From assembly GCA_963210315.1 (NCBI GenBank), contig OY723300.1:992001-1056000 (forward strand): a DNA stretch of 64,000 nucleotides, in the 5' to 3' direction. Shown piece by piece: positions 41,085 through 53,026 of this stretch. The notes under the pieces were generated by a model, which was not told the DNA's origin, made no database searches, and was given only the letters and a program-made list of their open reading frames with translations. Numbering within the stretch: the first letter of the stretch is position 1; each line of letters begins with the position of its first letter. Source of the stretch: Rhynchopus euleeides (taxonomy: Eukaryota; Euglenozoa; Diplonemea; Diplonemida; Diplonemidae). The translations under genes were made by a program, and so were the position numbers.

Positions 41085-44000
41085 ATGGCGTCTGCAGTTA
41101 CGATGCTGCTGGCACTGCTTGCCGCCGCCACTGCTGCTGCTGCGCCCGCTCTCTCCGCAGACGAGCAGCTGGCCCTCCTGCGGGTGGAGGTGGAATTGCT
41201 GAGGTCCCAGCTGCGCGATCAGGGCGCCAGCACCACCCCGTCTGCCTCAGACCCGCAACCGCCGCGGCCGCCCCCAGAGCAGCAGCAGCAGCATGACAGC
41301 CTGCCGGCACTCTCTGAAGCCGAGCAGGCGTGGCTGCGGCAGGCATCGCCTGCCCTTGTTGATGTGTTCCTGAGGGAAGACGACACCGGGCTGGACCACC
41401 CGCTCAACGGGTTCGCGCGTTACCCGGCAGAGGTGTGGGAGAAGCAGCAGCAGCAGGTCGTCACACCGAGGCGGGTCAATGCCACCGGTGCTGTGCGGCA
41501 GGCTACCACCCTGACGGACGACAGGAAGGCGCTGTGCTACTTCTACACTGACACGCGGGAGTGTGACCGGGACCCCTTCTGCCAGTGGGCCCGGTCTGAG
41601 TCTGGCGTGGAGAAGTGTGCCCCAGCACCCGTCACATGCAACACCGCTGCGTTGAACCCAAGCCAGTGCGTAGGGCCCAACTCTGAATTTTCTGACGAAT
41701 GCCAATGGAGCTGTGCCTGTGCGAAGAAGGCGGGGGACGAACACGCCTCCGGGGGTGACCATGGCGCAGCGGAGCTGTGCTCCTGCCCGAAGATGGAGGA
41801 CAACCCCTATCACATTCACTCGCAGGACACCTGCAAGATGAAGAAGTTTTACTACGCAGATGGGACGATCGACGAGACCTGCTACATCGAACAGACCTGC
41901 GGGCACAACGGCCACCACGGGCACGAACCCCCCTACAACGTGCTCTTCATCACAGGGTCCTTCGGGGTGGGCGCCTTCTTCCGTTACTGGGGGCCGAAGA
42001 TTGCCATCCTGGACATCTTCCCCTACACGGTGCTTATCTTCTCCCTGGGGACTGGATTCGGCTTTCTGACCAACCTGGGGTATCCGTTGTCTAACTACGA
42101 CGGGCTGGCACACATGGATCCCCACGAGATCTTCTTCATCTTCCTCCCGATTCTCATCTTCGAGTCGGCGTTTGCGACAGACTTCCACATCTTCAAGAAG
42201 GTTATCGTGGGGTGCCTCCTCCTTGCCGGGCCGGGCATCATGATTGCCGCCCTCCTCACAGGAACCATCGCGAAATTCGCCTTCATCGAATACGAATGGT
42301 CGTGGGTTACCTCCCTCCTCTTCGGGACAGTGCTGAGCGCGACAGACCCTGTCGCTGTGGTTGCCCTGCTGAAGGAGCTCGGCGCCTCCCCTGAGATCTC
42401 CACCATGATCGAGGGGGAGAGTCTCTTCAACGACGGCACGGCCATCGCGCTCTTCGGGATCCTGAAGGAGGCTGTGCCGACAGGGGAGATCACAAAATCC
42501 GCCCCGGAGATGTTCCTCGAGTTCTGCAAGATCTCCTTCGGGGGACCTGCTGTGGGATTTGTCATCGGATTCCTCGTGAAGCTCTCCCTCAGCGCAGTGT
42601 TTAATGACGCGCTTGTCGAGGTGACTGTCACGGTGTTCGCAGCCTACCTCACATTCTTCATCGCCGAAGGCTTCTTCGGGGTCAGCGGTGTCCTGGGCCT
42701 GGTCGCCTTCGGGTGCTTCCTGTCATTCCACAGGGCATGCGTTTCGCCCGAGGTGGAGCACACCCTCCACCACTTCTGGGAGATCACTGTCTACATGACC
42801 AACACCCTCATCTTCGGCCTCTCCGGTCTCATCGTCTCCCAGAAGGCCTTCAAAGGCATCAAGCCTGTTGACTACCTATATCTGCTGATCACCTATGTCG
42901 GCATCAACATAGTGAGAGGTCTCGTTGTCACGATGTTCATGCCGATCCTCAAACACCTGCCCTATAAACTGGACACCGCTAACGCGGTGCTGGTGACATG
43001 GGGTGGACTCCGTGGTGCGGTGGGTCTTGCCCTGGGGTTGATTGTCGCGGGCGACTCCACCATCCTCTGCTCCCACCCGCAGCTGGGGTCGAGGTTTCTG
43101 TTCCACGTGTCGGGTATCGTGGTGGGGACCCTGCTCGTCAACGGTGTGACCACAAAGCTTGTCGTGCAGAAGCTGGGGCTGGACAAGATTCCTGATCACA
43201 AGATCCTCGACATGAAGAAGGCGCACGAGCAGCTCGTGGCGCACCAGGAGGAGCACCTCAGAGGGCTGATGCGGCAGCCCGTGCTGGCTGACACCAACTG
43301 GCAGAAGGCAAAGCAGTACTCAATGGATGATCTGGACAATCCTTACGGCGAAGGTGCTGAGGTGGATGTGCCTGAGAAGGAGGCCCGTATCCAGGCGTAT
43401 GTGAAGCTGATCAAGCAGGCTGTGATCCACGAGTTCGAGGAGGGGAACGTCGGGGGGAAGTCTGCGCGGAAGCTGACTGCCCTGTGCGCGCGCTGCCTGG
43501 AGGAGAACCGCTACCTCTTCGCGACAGACCTGGAGGGGCTGTTCCGCATCTCTGTGGAGTGGAAGTTCCTCATGTGGCTGACAAGCCCCTTCCCCCTCGC
43601 GAGAACCAGCATCGAGCAGGCATCTCGTGAGGCGCTCTGGGCGCATGCTTTTGACGTCGGCATCGGGTTTGTCAATGCGCACGATCGTTGCTCGAGGAAT
43701 GTCGGAGTGCTTCTCCCGAAGAAGAGCGCAAACGATGTCGTCCGCCACTGCAAGGTGGAGACTATCGAGCTTCTGAAGCTGCTGGAGTGGTATACCAAGG
43801 AGATGCCCGAGATTGCGGTGTCCATCAAGACGCGACACGCCTCGCGACACATCCTCAACGCCGCCAGAGGGTACTGCCACAACATGGAGCACCGGGGTAT
43901 GATCGACGAGGAAGCGACCCACGCCCTGGTCCACGAGGTGGAGAAGAAGATGAAGGACCTGCGGTACATCCCCAACGCCGTGGAGCCCGCTGACATCAAC

Positions 44001-45886
44001 GAGGTGCTGCGGGACCACCACGGGTCGTGGTTCAACACGCCTGGGTCATCCCTCCACTTCCAGAGCAACAGGAGGTACACCGTGGAGAAGTTCCAGAAGG
44101 GCGTGCAGATCGGGGAGAAGGGGGTGGAAGGGTGCGGGTTCTACGCCATCACGCTCGGTGTGGTCCGGGTGCATATTCAGGGGAAGGCGCAATACTTCGG
44201 GCCAGGGTTCTGCTGCAACATCCTCCCCGCCCTCACGGGGAACACCGACATCACCACAACACGCTACTCGGAGTGCTTCGCAGAGACTGCGGTTGTCGCC
44301 GCCTTCATCTCCGCTGCTGCCATCGAGGATGCCGTGGCATCCTGCGGCGAGGTGAAGCACGCCCTGTGGACCCAGGTGGGGCGCCAGGTGTCAGAGCACA
44401 TCCTGGCAGTCACCCCTCCCTATTCGCAGTGGCCGCCGGACAAGCTGCGCGAGATCTGCCATGCCGCCAAGCTGGAGCCTGTCACGGCTGACAGGAAGAC
44501 GCCCCACAGCCTCAGCACAGCCAACGTCAACATCCTGATCAACGGGAGCTGCTCTGAGGTGCCGAAGTCGCAGGACCACAAGCCGGAGATCATCAAAGAG
44601 CCGATGCGTCTGGAGGAGATTGTCGCGCGGAACTGCCTCTTCTGGAAGAACGCAGTTCTCGTCACGGTGAAGGATGCCTTGGGGGCGAAGGAGAAGGCGC
44701 GGAAGAACTGGCAGAAGCTCCGCTCCTGGATGCGCACCGTGCGCACCATCGCAGGGCTGATCGGGCCGGAGGCTGTGCGGGATGCGCTCGCCCTTGCCCT
44801 GAAGGTCCCGACTCTGAAGCAGCTCGGCGTGGAGGCGACGAACCAGAAGTCGGACGCCCAGACGTGGCAGAAGGAGTTCGAGGGGCAGGTGCTGCGGAAG
44901 CGTGACAGGCAGCAGACCATCTTCTCGCCGGGGTCCCCGGCTTCCCAGAGGCGGGGGACGTTCAACACGGCTGCCAACAGGCAGAGCGTGGCGTCGGGGT
45001 CGACGGAGGGGCACCCGCTGAAGCCGACGGAGTCTAATGCGACCAGCGTGCGGACCCCTGAGGACAAGGAGGCGGACCAGCTGCAGGAGAAGCGGCGGCA
45101 GAGGGAGAAGGAGCGTCGCCTGCGTGACGAGGAGCGGAGCCGCCGCGACCGGGAGCGGATGCACAGGAGGGAGCTGCGGGAGAAAAAGGCGGAAAGGCGC
45201 CGCATCCTGGAGGAGGCGGGGTCGCTGCCGTCGGATATGGTATGTTGCCACACAATGCGTGCATCCTCTCACCACCCGCTTGTTTTGCTTTGATCGGTTT
45301 TGACGGCAACCACCCGAAAACCGTCCCATTTAGAGAGGACAAAGCGGTTTTCCCCTTTGCTCTCCCCTTTTGTGCCGTTCCCCATCCCTCCCGCGCTGCA
45401 GTCTTCTGCTGATTCATGGGATTAATGGGGAAGGAGCCCCCCACACCTCACCACGCCACACCACACATCACACCGCAGATGCACGGCGGGTCCGAAGTGT
45501 CCTCCCCTGCTTACTACTCAGAGCTGGGCCACTTCGTGGGGTCACCTGCAGGGCCCTACGCGCGCGCCACCCCCGTTGGAAGCGGGGCGTCGCACATGGG
45601 CCTGCAGCAGCACCCCCAGCAGCACCCGCAGCACGCCTTCCCCCCCGGCCTGCCGGCCCACCCCGCGCCCGCTGCGGCCCACCCACACCTCTACCACCAG
45701 CCTTCTGGCGTGGCCAGCCCCTACTCGCAGATGGCGCCGATGGCCTCTCCTGGAATCATGACTGAGCTTCCTGTGGCTCCTGCGGCCCCTGTGGCACCTG
45801 TGGCTCGTGGGACTGACTACCGCCCCCAGATGCCGAGCGCCAAGCCGTCTGCACCTCTGCCGCCCCAAAGGACCCAGCAGTTCTAG
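41085..45886 (+). CDS. Na+/H+ exchanger (CPA1) with Cys-rich ectodomain and cyclic-nucleotide-binding-like tail, 1520 aa
   Basis: Start ATG 41085 gives a signal peptide (MASAVTMLLALLAAATAAAA). Exon 1 is 41085-45239 and exon 2 45479-45886, joined by a 239-base GTATG...CGCAG intron; unspliced, the frame would end at 45293. Residues ~145-285 are Cys-rich and presumably luminal or extracellular (CYFYTDTRECDRDPFCQW, CSCPKMED). About 12 membrane segments follow (~288-710), with the CPA1 hallmarks GTVLSATDPVAVVALLKELG and GESLFNDGTAIALF and the late TM TWGGLRGAVGLALGL. The family exchanges Na+ or K+ for H+ across plasma or vesicle membranes. The long cytosolic part contains FQKGVQIGEKGVEGCGFYAITLGVVRVHIQG (pattern ~residues 1000-1085), like a cNMP-binding fold as in SOS1 and sperm NHE, then a basic coiled-coil (LQEKRRQREKERRLRDEERSRRD) and a Pro/His/Gln-rich end. 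Ligand binding is not proven. Confidence 0.88.
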
Positions 45887-48800
45887 AGGCGGTGTGTTGA
45901 TGGGAGCGGTTGCGTGGGCTCGGGCACTGGGGTTTATGATGTTCCAATTTTTTCTGCGTGCAAAGAGGGTGGGTATCGCATCGGGGACGAGAGAGAGAGA
46001 GAGAGGCAGCCAGGGGGCGGGGGAGTGGGGATGATATTTTTTCTGCGGGTTTGCAAGAAGAAGACATTATCCGACTGCCACCACCCGCCCACCCCCAGGT
46101 GGTGGCTCGGGATGTGGACTCTGCATGCCTGCAAAGGGAGGATGGTGGGGACGTGAAGATGCTGGGGTCGTGGAGGTGATGCCGTGTGCACTCGCTCCGA
46201 AGTGTGCACGGCCATCATCCCCTCCCCCTCTTTACACCCCACCCCACCCCAGGTGTGATGTGTGAATGTGCGACAGTGGTGATCACACCGCGTGCTCGGT
46301 GTGCTCTGCACTGCTACAAAATTATCCACGTGTATGTGTGTGTGTGTCACAGGAGGTTGCAGGTACCATCAGAGCATGCTCGGTGCGGCCTACATTCGAC
46401 AAAGAGAAAAAGCATAACGTGTGTGGGTGTGGGTGGGTAGGTTGTGTGTCGTCTCATGGGTGTTGTGTTTGTCATTCTTTAGAGGTTTCTTTCCCCCAAG
46501 CCCCCATTTTTTGCCTCCGAATTCGATGCCTGCTCGCTATGCAGCTGCACGCGCATCATCGCTTGCCGGACAGCAGGCCCGGTTTTCCTTTACCTCTCTA
46601 GAGGTGTGGTGCCAGCAACGCGAACCCAACAACCGGTGCGCTTCATTGTGGCTTCTCGTGAGACATCCAGACACACCAGCCCTTTGAATGTGCGACAGTG
46701 GGGATCGCATCAAGAGCAGCATGTGGTATGCTCGGTGTGTTCTGCACTGCTTCACAACAGCTCCTGTCTGTGCGTGTGACGGTGCGTGTATCTACGTGGA
46801 GCACGTCTTGTCTCGGTGTTCCAGGATACCAAGCCTGCTCTATTTCTGTTGCAATCCTGTGACGGCGGAGATCACATCTGTGGCGAGGATGTTCGGTGTG
46901 TTCCATCAAAGGTGGACCACCGCCGTGTGGAGTGTGGGGGTATTTTGGTTCCGCATCGCGCGTCGAAGAATGCAAAATCAAAGAGTCAACGAGAGGTCTC
47001 ACCGTGGTGGTGGTTATATTTCTTCAGTGTGCAGGCGTGTGCGCCGTGTTCAACACAAACAATAAAGGCGGCCCCTGCACCGATTGCTGATACACCAATC
47101 AGACCAGAATGTGCTAATTCCTGAGAACGCTGCAAACAAAAAAAACAATGCTGCTGTCGGTGGTGTTTTTACGAGTTGAGCGACGAAGCGCAGCGAAGTC
47201 GCGAAGCAACGAAGGAAATCGTACAACTGACGCTTTAGGATTATCACCTCTGTGCCACTTCACAGGGCCTCAACACAGCCCTGAAACAGCAAGCTTACGC
47301 TCAACAAAAAGTAGTCCGGATCTGTTCTTTATACGGTTGCTGGCCTGGGTGTTTCTACCAAAAAGCGAAAGGAGTGCGATTTTCTTTGATTCTTTTCCCG
47401 TCTCACTTCACCGCTGTTCCGACCGAAAACACCACCCCCCCTCCGCATGTGAACCCAGAACACCAGCGCGAGGCGATTCTTGATCTTTCTCCCTTCTTCC
47501 TGGGGATCCGGTGTGACAAGGATTCAGAAAACCACCCACCAGGGTGATCCATACTCATTTCCAACCAAAAAGGCCACCCCACCGCCTCTCCCGCCCCGTG
47601 ACCACTTTCAGGAATCACAATGATACAGCCTCACGTTATCCTCCAGAACAAGCGCCACTCGCCCCTTCATTGGGGTCTGGACGCGGCTCAAACAAAAGAA
47701 ATGCCTGAAACATTGTTCAAAACTGCTGCACCCCGGTCGGCATTGCGGTGGTGAATCCGCAGAGTCTGGTGCGAGCTTGCGTGGAACACATCTGCGCATG
47801 CCTGCAGTGGTCGGGTGGGACCAGTGGGGGGGGCGGGGATGAGGCGGTCAAGGGAGGCCAAAAATGCAGTGATTCAACAGAGGGGGAAAAATTAGAGAAA
47901 AAATACCGAAACAAACACCGAACAGAACGAATATTTTGCTACAGAATCTATCTTATTTTGTTGACAAAAAGAAACTCACACACACACGCTCCCCCCCCCC
48001 CCCACCCACCCACCCATCTACCCCGCATTTGTGTATTCGGCAATTCTGTTTGCATTCTTCGGCCCTCCTCCATCCCACCCCTTTTCCGGTTCTGGTTGGT
48101 CCACCCACCCACAGCGAGTGCCGGCTGCATTTCCCTGATTGGGAATCGGCCACCTCTCCCTCCCCGCATGTGTTTTGGGTGTGTGTTTTTTTTTTGCAAG
48201 AACAGCTAGCTTGTTTGCAAATGAAAAGACACGTGGCAGCGTCGGTAGCCCTGAGACGGCCGCAAATACATCATTCAAAGTATCTGAAATTCTGTCAGTC
48301 TGAGCTGCGCAGGACGGGGGTTGGGAAGGATATACCGCCTCCTCTCCCATGTGGGGAACAGACATCTCGCGCACGACGCTGTCGTCGGGTCTTCCGACTC
48401 CACCCCGAGTAGCCGGGCGATAAGTGTCAGCCAACTGCTCGTCAAAATGACCTCGGCCCGGCTGGTCTCCACCATGTGTGTAGGTGAATGTGGAAGTGGT
48501 GGCCTTCCTCTAACACTTCAGGCAGAAACAATGTCTGGAAGGTGGAGTGCCTGCCAGTCATATCAGAGATCATGCATGGGTGCGCGAGTTTCGCAGAGTG
48601 GGTAGGGGGAGTTTTTCCTGCGGTTGGGGAAGGGTGGGGGTGGGGGTGGGGGGGGAAGAAGGTGTTTTTTTGTTGATTTTTTTCATTCAGTGATTCTTCC
48701 CTCCACACGGCACGCACATGCCCGCCTCCCCCCCACCCCACCCCACCCTCAGCCCCTTCTCTCTCTCGCTCTCTCTCTCTCTCTCACCAAATCGCCTACA

Positions 48801-49155
48801 AACAGCAGGCCGGTTATTTCTTGCAGAAAAAAAACCAGACAAAAAAAAGCAACATGATTTTTCTTTGCCCGAGTGGCAGCTGGCTTTGGTTTGCTTTGAT
48901 ATTTGATATTTTTTGGTGTTTCGGAAACCGCCCTCTGCAACCAGCTCTCTCTCTCAGCACATGAGCTGGGAGTCGTTGAGACTCCCGAAAAGGGTGCCCC
49001 TACCCCCCCCCCCCGCTGGAGTCCACCGTGCAGCGCATGAGCCATGATCATGAGGTTTCCTCTTTTTTGCACGGAATCAGCAACCGGGTGTGGGTTACCA
49101 CTGATCAAAACCGAACAGGGCCGGGGATGGGGGATGGGGCGTGCCCCTGCCCAAG
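45887..49155. other. Intergenic with repeated ~60-base modules; no gene seen
   Basis: No frame here carries a recognisable domain. A family of degenerate modules occupies 46260-46930 (separate entry). AATAAA occurs at about 47060. (CT)n at 48762-48785 and a short hairpin GGGAGTC...GACTCCC at about 48970-48988 precede the LINE copy. Confidence 0.45.
46260..46930 (+). repeat. Series of degenerate modules, partly spaced by ~83 bases
   Basis: Units of the form GTG(C/T)GAC(A/G)G(T/C)GG.GATC.CA...(A)GCATG.TCGGTGTG.TC..CAC start near 46267, 46345 (weaker), 46687, 46770 and 46853; the last three are 83 bases apart. Related units appear near 31030, 31110 and 39775. Function unknown. Confidence 0.5.
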
Positions 49156-52100
49156 CCACACACACACACACACACAAGAAGTGTTTTGACACAGTGCCCA
49201 TCGATGTCACCTTCCGCCTTGCCGGGGAGCTGGGGTTCAACCCCGCGGTGCTGGGCACCCTGCGTGCGGCCTACGCGGGCATGCAGCGGCACTTCAGGGT
49301 GAGTGGCACCATAGGAGAGGGCTTTCTACCTACGAACGGCATCATGCAAGGCTGCCCAATCAGCGTGGTGCTGATCAACGTGCTCATCTCGGTGTGGGTG
49401 CGCATGGCGGACAGTCGCCAGGGTGCACGCGGCCTGTCGTACGTCGACGATGTGTACGCTAACGCCCCCAGCCAGCGGGTGCTGCAGGAGATAGTCGACG
49501 ACTCCGCGGACTTCTCCTACCACACGGGGATGGTGATATGTGCAGCGGTAAAGTCCCACAGCTACTCCACGGCGGCGGTGACCCCCCCCCAACTTATCTA
49601 CACCACGAGGGACGGGGAGGCCACGCCGATCCGGCAGGACAACAGCTTCGACTCCCTGGGTGCGATGCTGCATGCGAGGCCCGAGCCGGGGCAGCCTCCG
49701 CCGGTGTCGGAACGCATTGAGCACCGAGAGGAGGAGGTGGGCCAGTGCCTGGGGAGGGTGTCCAATTTGCCCTTGCCGATGCAGTGGAGGGGTCAGGCTG
49801 CCGCAATGACATCTGGGGCAAAGACCTACTACGGTGCCTCCGTCACGGAATGGCCGGATGACAAGGTGCAGCGGTGGAGGGTACGCTTCACCGCCGCCCT
49901 TTGGACGGGCCCTCCCCGCAGAGCGGCGGAGGTGGTGCTGTGCATTCTACACCCGGCGCACCGGCTGGACCCGGCGGTCGTCCCCCGCTATCGGCAGATC
50001 CACACTTGGGCAGTACAGGTCAAGAAGTGGAGCCACGCGCGAGACCTGGCTGCAGCCGCGTGGGGTGGGCGGGCCGCGTGGAGGGGCGAGGGCCCCTTTG
50101 CGCTCTTTCAGAAGGCCCTCTCGTGGATCGGGTGGCGGTGGATTGCGGCCACGCAGGTCGCTTATGAGGACGAGGCGAGTCGACGCCAGGTATTTGACCC
50201 CGCTACGGCCACCGACGCAGGGTGGCGGACCTTCGCGCACGACCTGCGACAGGCCCTCCGGACGAAGGTCCTACAGGGGGTGTGCGCGAGGCGTGCTGAC
50301 TACGATGGGCTCCAGCACGGCGCCGATGGGGGGGTGACCCGCTGTATCCTGGAGGGCGACTCTGCGGTGACGGCATACCAGCGGGGCCTCCTCAGGTCGG
50401 CAATCGCCGGGGCGGTGCCTGTGGTGGGCCGGACGGGAATCGGAAAAGCCTGCCCGTACTGCCAGTCCGGGGAGCGGGAGACGATGCAACACCTGTGGTG
50501 GGAGTGCACGGCCTGGGACCACGTCCGGCAGCGACACCCTATCGCATCAACCGACCGCACGGCGTGGCCTGCCTGTCTCTCGATCTGCGGCGTAGCTCCG
50601 GTGTACCGACATGACCTACCGGGCGAGGCGCAGGTGCTGCCGCTCGCTCGGGGCGCGAGGGTCGCCATCGTGTCGCAGCTGCACCGCTACTTTATTGCAG
50701 TGCTGTCGGCGCGCCAGGGTCATGATGGGCTACTCGACCGGAATGCGCGCCACCACCGGACGGTTGAATACCCCTGGGGGTGGCGTACGCCCATCCCTGA
50801 GCGGGCCCGCATCCCGTCGTTGGCGCCGTCCAGGGTCAAGGCCACCTGGGGCAAAAACCCGCCCGCGCTCTGGGTGGCGCTCTGCCACTGGCTGCGGAGC
50901 CTGCGGTGGGCCCCCCACGGGGGCGAGCACACGGTGAGCCTGATCGAGCTGGCGGTAGACTTCGAGCTAACAACGGGCCTATCCCTCCCCCCAGCGGAGA
51001 CGCGCCGCATCCGGCCCCCGAAGGTGAAGAAGGGGGACGGGGGAAGGGACGCCCGGGAGGTGCTCCCGACACGCCAGGCCCGGGGGGGACTGGCCCTCTA
51101 CTTCGACGGGGGGGCGAGGGACAACGGCACCCCCTTCGCAGTAGCGGGCGCGGGGGCGGTCCTATACGAGGATGGCCGTAAGGTGGCGGAGGCGGTCCGC
51201 CCCCTCCCGGGGGTCCGCTCCAACAACGTGGCGGAGTACGAGGGCGTCAGGGCCGGGCTGGGGCTGCTGCGTGGAGACCTGACGCATGTAGGCGCGGTGA
51301 CTGTCTGCGGGGATTCACAGGTGGTGCTGGGCCACCTGCGTGGCGACTCTGTCTGCAGCCATCAGGACCTGCGCCCGCTCTATCTCAGCGCAACCAGGTT
51401 GATAGAGGAGCTGAAGCCGCGCTGCAGCCTGTCCTTTGTGCATGTGCGGAGAGAGCACAACACGGATGCTGACGCCCTCAGTAACAGGGCCATGGACGAG
51501 ACCGAGCAGCTGAGAGGAGTGACGCGCGAACAGCTTGTGAGTCAGCTGGACGCCTTCCAACGTAGCGCACTCGGGAAGGCGGCATCCCTCGAGAGGCTCG
51601 GAGCCCTGATCAAGCGGGGGTGCGGCAAGCCGTGGCACTTGGGCCATGCGGACAACACGACCGTTCTTACCGCGCTTGGGGGGACGGTGGTGAAAGGGCT
51701 GTCGCGGCGTGCGCAGCTCGACCCCGCCACCGAGGAGGTGATGCGAGCGCTGCAGAGGCACACCAACAGCTGGGAAGACGCCCCTGATACGCCGTTCCAC
51801 GCCCCCGGACAGGCGTGGGCGGCAGCTTTTGAGCCCCAGCGGCACTACCCCGCGGGGTGGGACCGCGACGCAGGGCGGTGGGACGCGCAGTGCCGGGAAG
51901 CCGAGGCCGTGGCGAGAAGACCACGGGAGAGGAGGGGCGCCGCCCCCCGAACGGCCCCCCCAGGCGCGAAGCGGAACTCTCGGACTCTGACTTGCGACCG
52001 GCACAGCAAACCTCGGTGCGCGGCCTGCGTGCAGGGGCGAGTGCCAGCCGAGACCTGCTGCCATGAACTGCAGCACCACAACGACGGCGACGGGCTCTGC

Positions 52101-52357
52101 GTCACTATGGAGTTCTGCAAGAAGGCCCATAGGATGGGGCGCTGCGGGGACTGTGTAGTTGAATCTAAGTCTCTAACCTACTGCTGCAACACGCATCACG
52201 CGAGCTTTGCGGCACGCCCTCCTCCGAGTGGCACTGAACTGGCCCCACACTCTGACCCGAGTGGGGCCTCGGCGGTTACGTAGGGTGGGATGGGGGTGGG
52301 CTAGGACCCGTGCAGGGTTAACCCACCTAAAAAGTGATCAACACACACACACACACA
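49156..52357 (+). mobile_element. LINE family B copy, 5'-truncated, inserted in a (CA)n microsatellite
   Basis: The element's coding part begins abruptly at 49176 in RT motif A, directly after (CA)n, and its 3' end (about 52338) runs into (AC)n to about 52357. This fits insertion into a CA microsatellite, with the repeat on both sides as (or hiding) the target duplication. No poly(A) is seen. The other copy of the family is at 31996-33630. Confidence 0.75.
49176..52283 (+). pseudogene. LINE ORF2 remnant: RT (from motif A), RNase H, Cys/His repeat domain
   Basis: Open for 1035 codons but without its 5' part: the frame enters at KKCFDTVP, the second half of RT motif A. RT motifs then follow: GIMQGCPISVVLINVL and LSYVDDVYANAP (YVDD). 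A connector region includes a zinc-knuckle-like CPYCQSGERETMQHLWWEC. An RNase H domain at roughly codons 630-770 keeps D-E-D-D: YFDGGARDNG, NVAEYEGVRAGL, CGDSQVVLGHL and HNTDADALSNRAMD. The C-terminus has the Cys/His repeat (CDRHSKPRCAAC...CC, FCKKAHRMGRCGDC...CCNTHH) also found in the 32-kb copy. No stop codons interrupt it, so it is young, but without an endonuclease or start it should be inactive. Confidence 0.9.
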
Positions 52358-53026
52358 GTGGCACACCCACACATCAGCAACGGGGGCGATATATTATCCG
52401 TGAAGGGTTCTCCCCCCCCCCCCCACCCGAAAAAAGGCCTTTGCAGTTTTCCCAGAACAAACAGTGGACTCACTATTCTTCACTTTCTTTAGAGCGACCA
52501 GTGGTAGGTAGTAGCAGGCGATCAGGCGATTTGCCTACACTGTCGTCCTCCGGGGGGTGGGGCGGTGGTGGTGGTGGTAGTATGTATCACGCCCGCCTCT
52601 CAACTCCCCTCCCCCCTTCTCCCCCTCCCACCCCCACCTCCCACACACCACCCCCCCCCCCTGTTTCGTGCATTTTCCCATCCCGATGTGGATCGAAAAA
52701 GGGCTGCATGGATGATACTCTGTAATGTATACCCCGCATCACTGTCCACCCCCCCACCACCCTAACCCCTTCGCAGAGGCACAGAACCCCCCCTTCCCCC
52801 CCCTCCCTCAGCGTGCATTGCTGCAGTATTTATCCTGCACCCCACACACACAACCATACTACACACTGTGCCCCGATAAACACGCGGCTATCCCTCCGCT
52901 AAGCGCAGCCATTAGCCCTGACGCAGCACACATGAGATTGGCTGTCTGAAGCGGTCTACATCCCTCCCACCTGAGCCTTCTCCCTGAGAGTGGTGGTAGT
53001 GGTGGTGGTGGTGGGGGAGGCGCAAG
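52358..53026. other. Intergenic, C-rich leader of the coiled-coil gene
   Basis: Holds C-runs and CCACC repeats (52597-52670, 52748-52810) and a (GGT)n at 52990-53010 just before the ATG. No gene is seen. CCTTCTCCCTGAG at about 52975-52987 is a possible acceptor. Confidence 0.4.

Noticed and set aside
48321..48605. 94-aa ORF near 48.4 kb as a decayed LINE piece
   Set aside because: No RT or RNase H motif is visible; similarity to the nearby LINE could not be seen.
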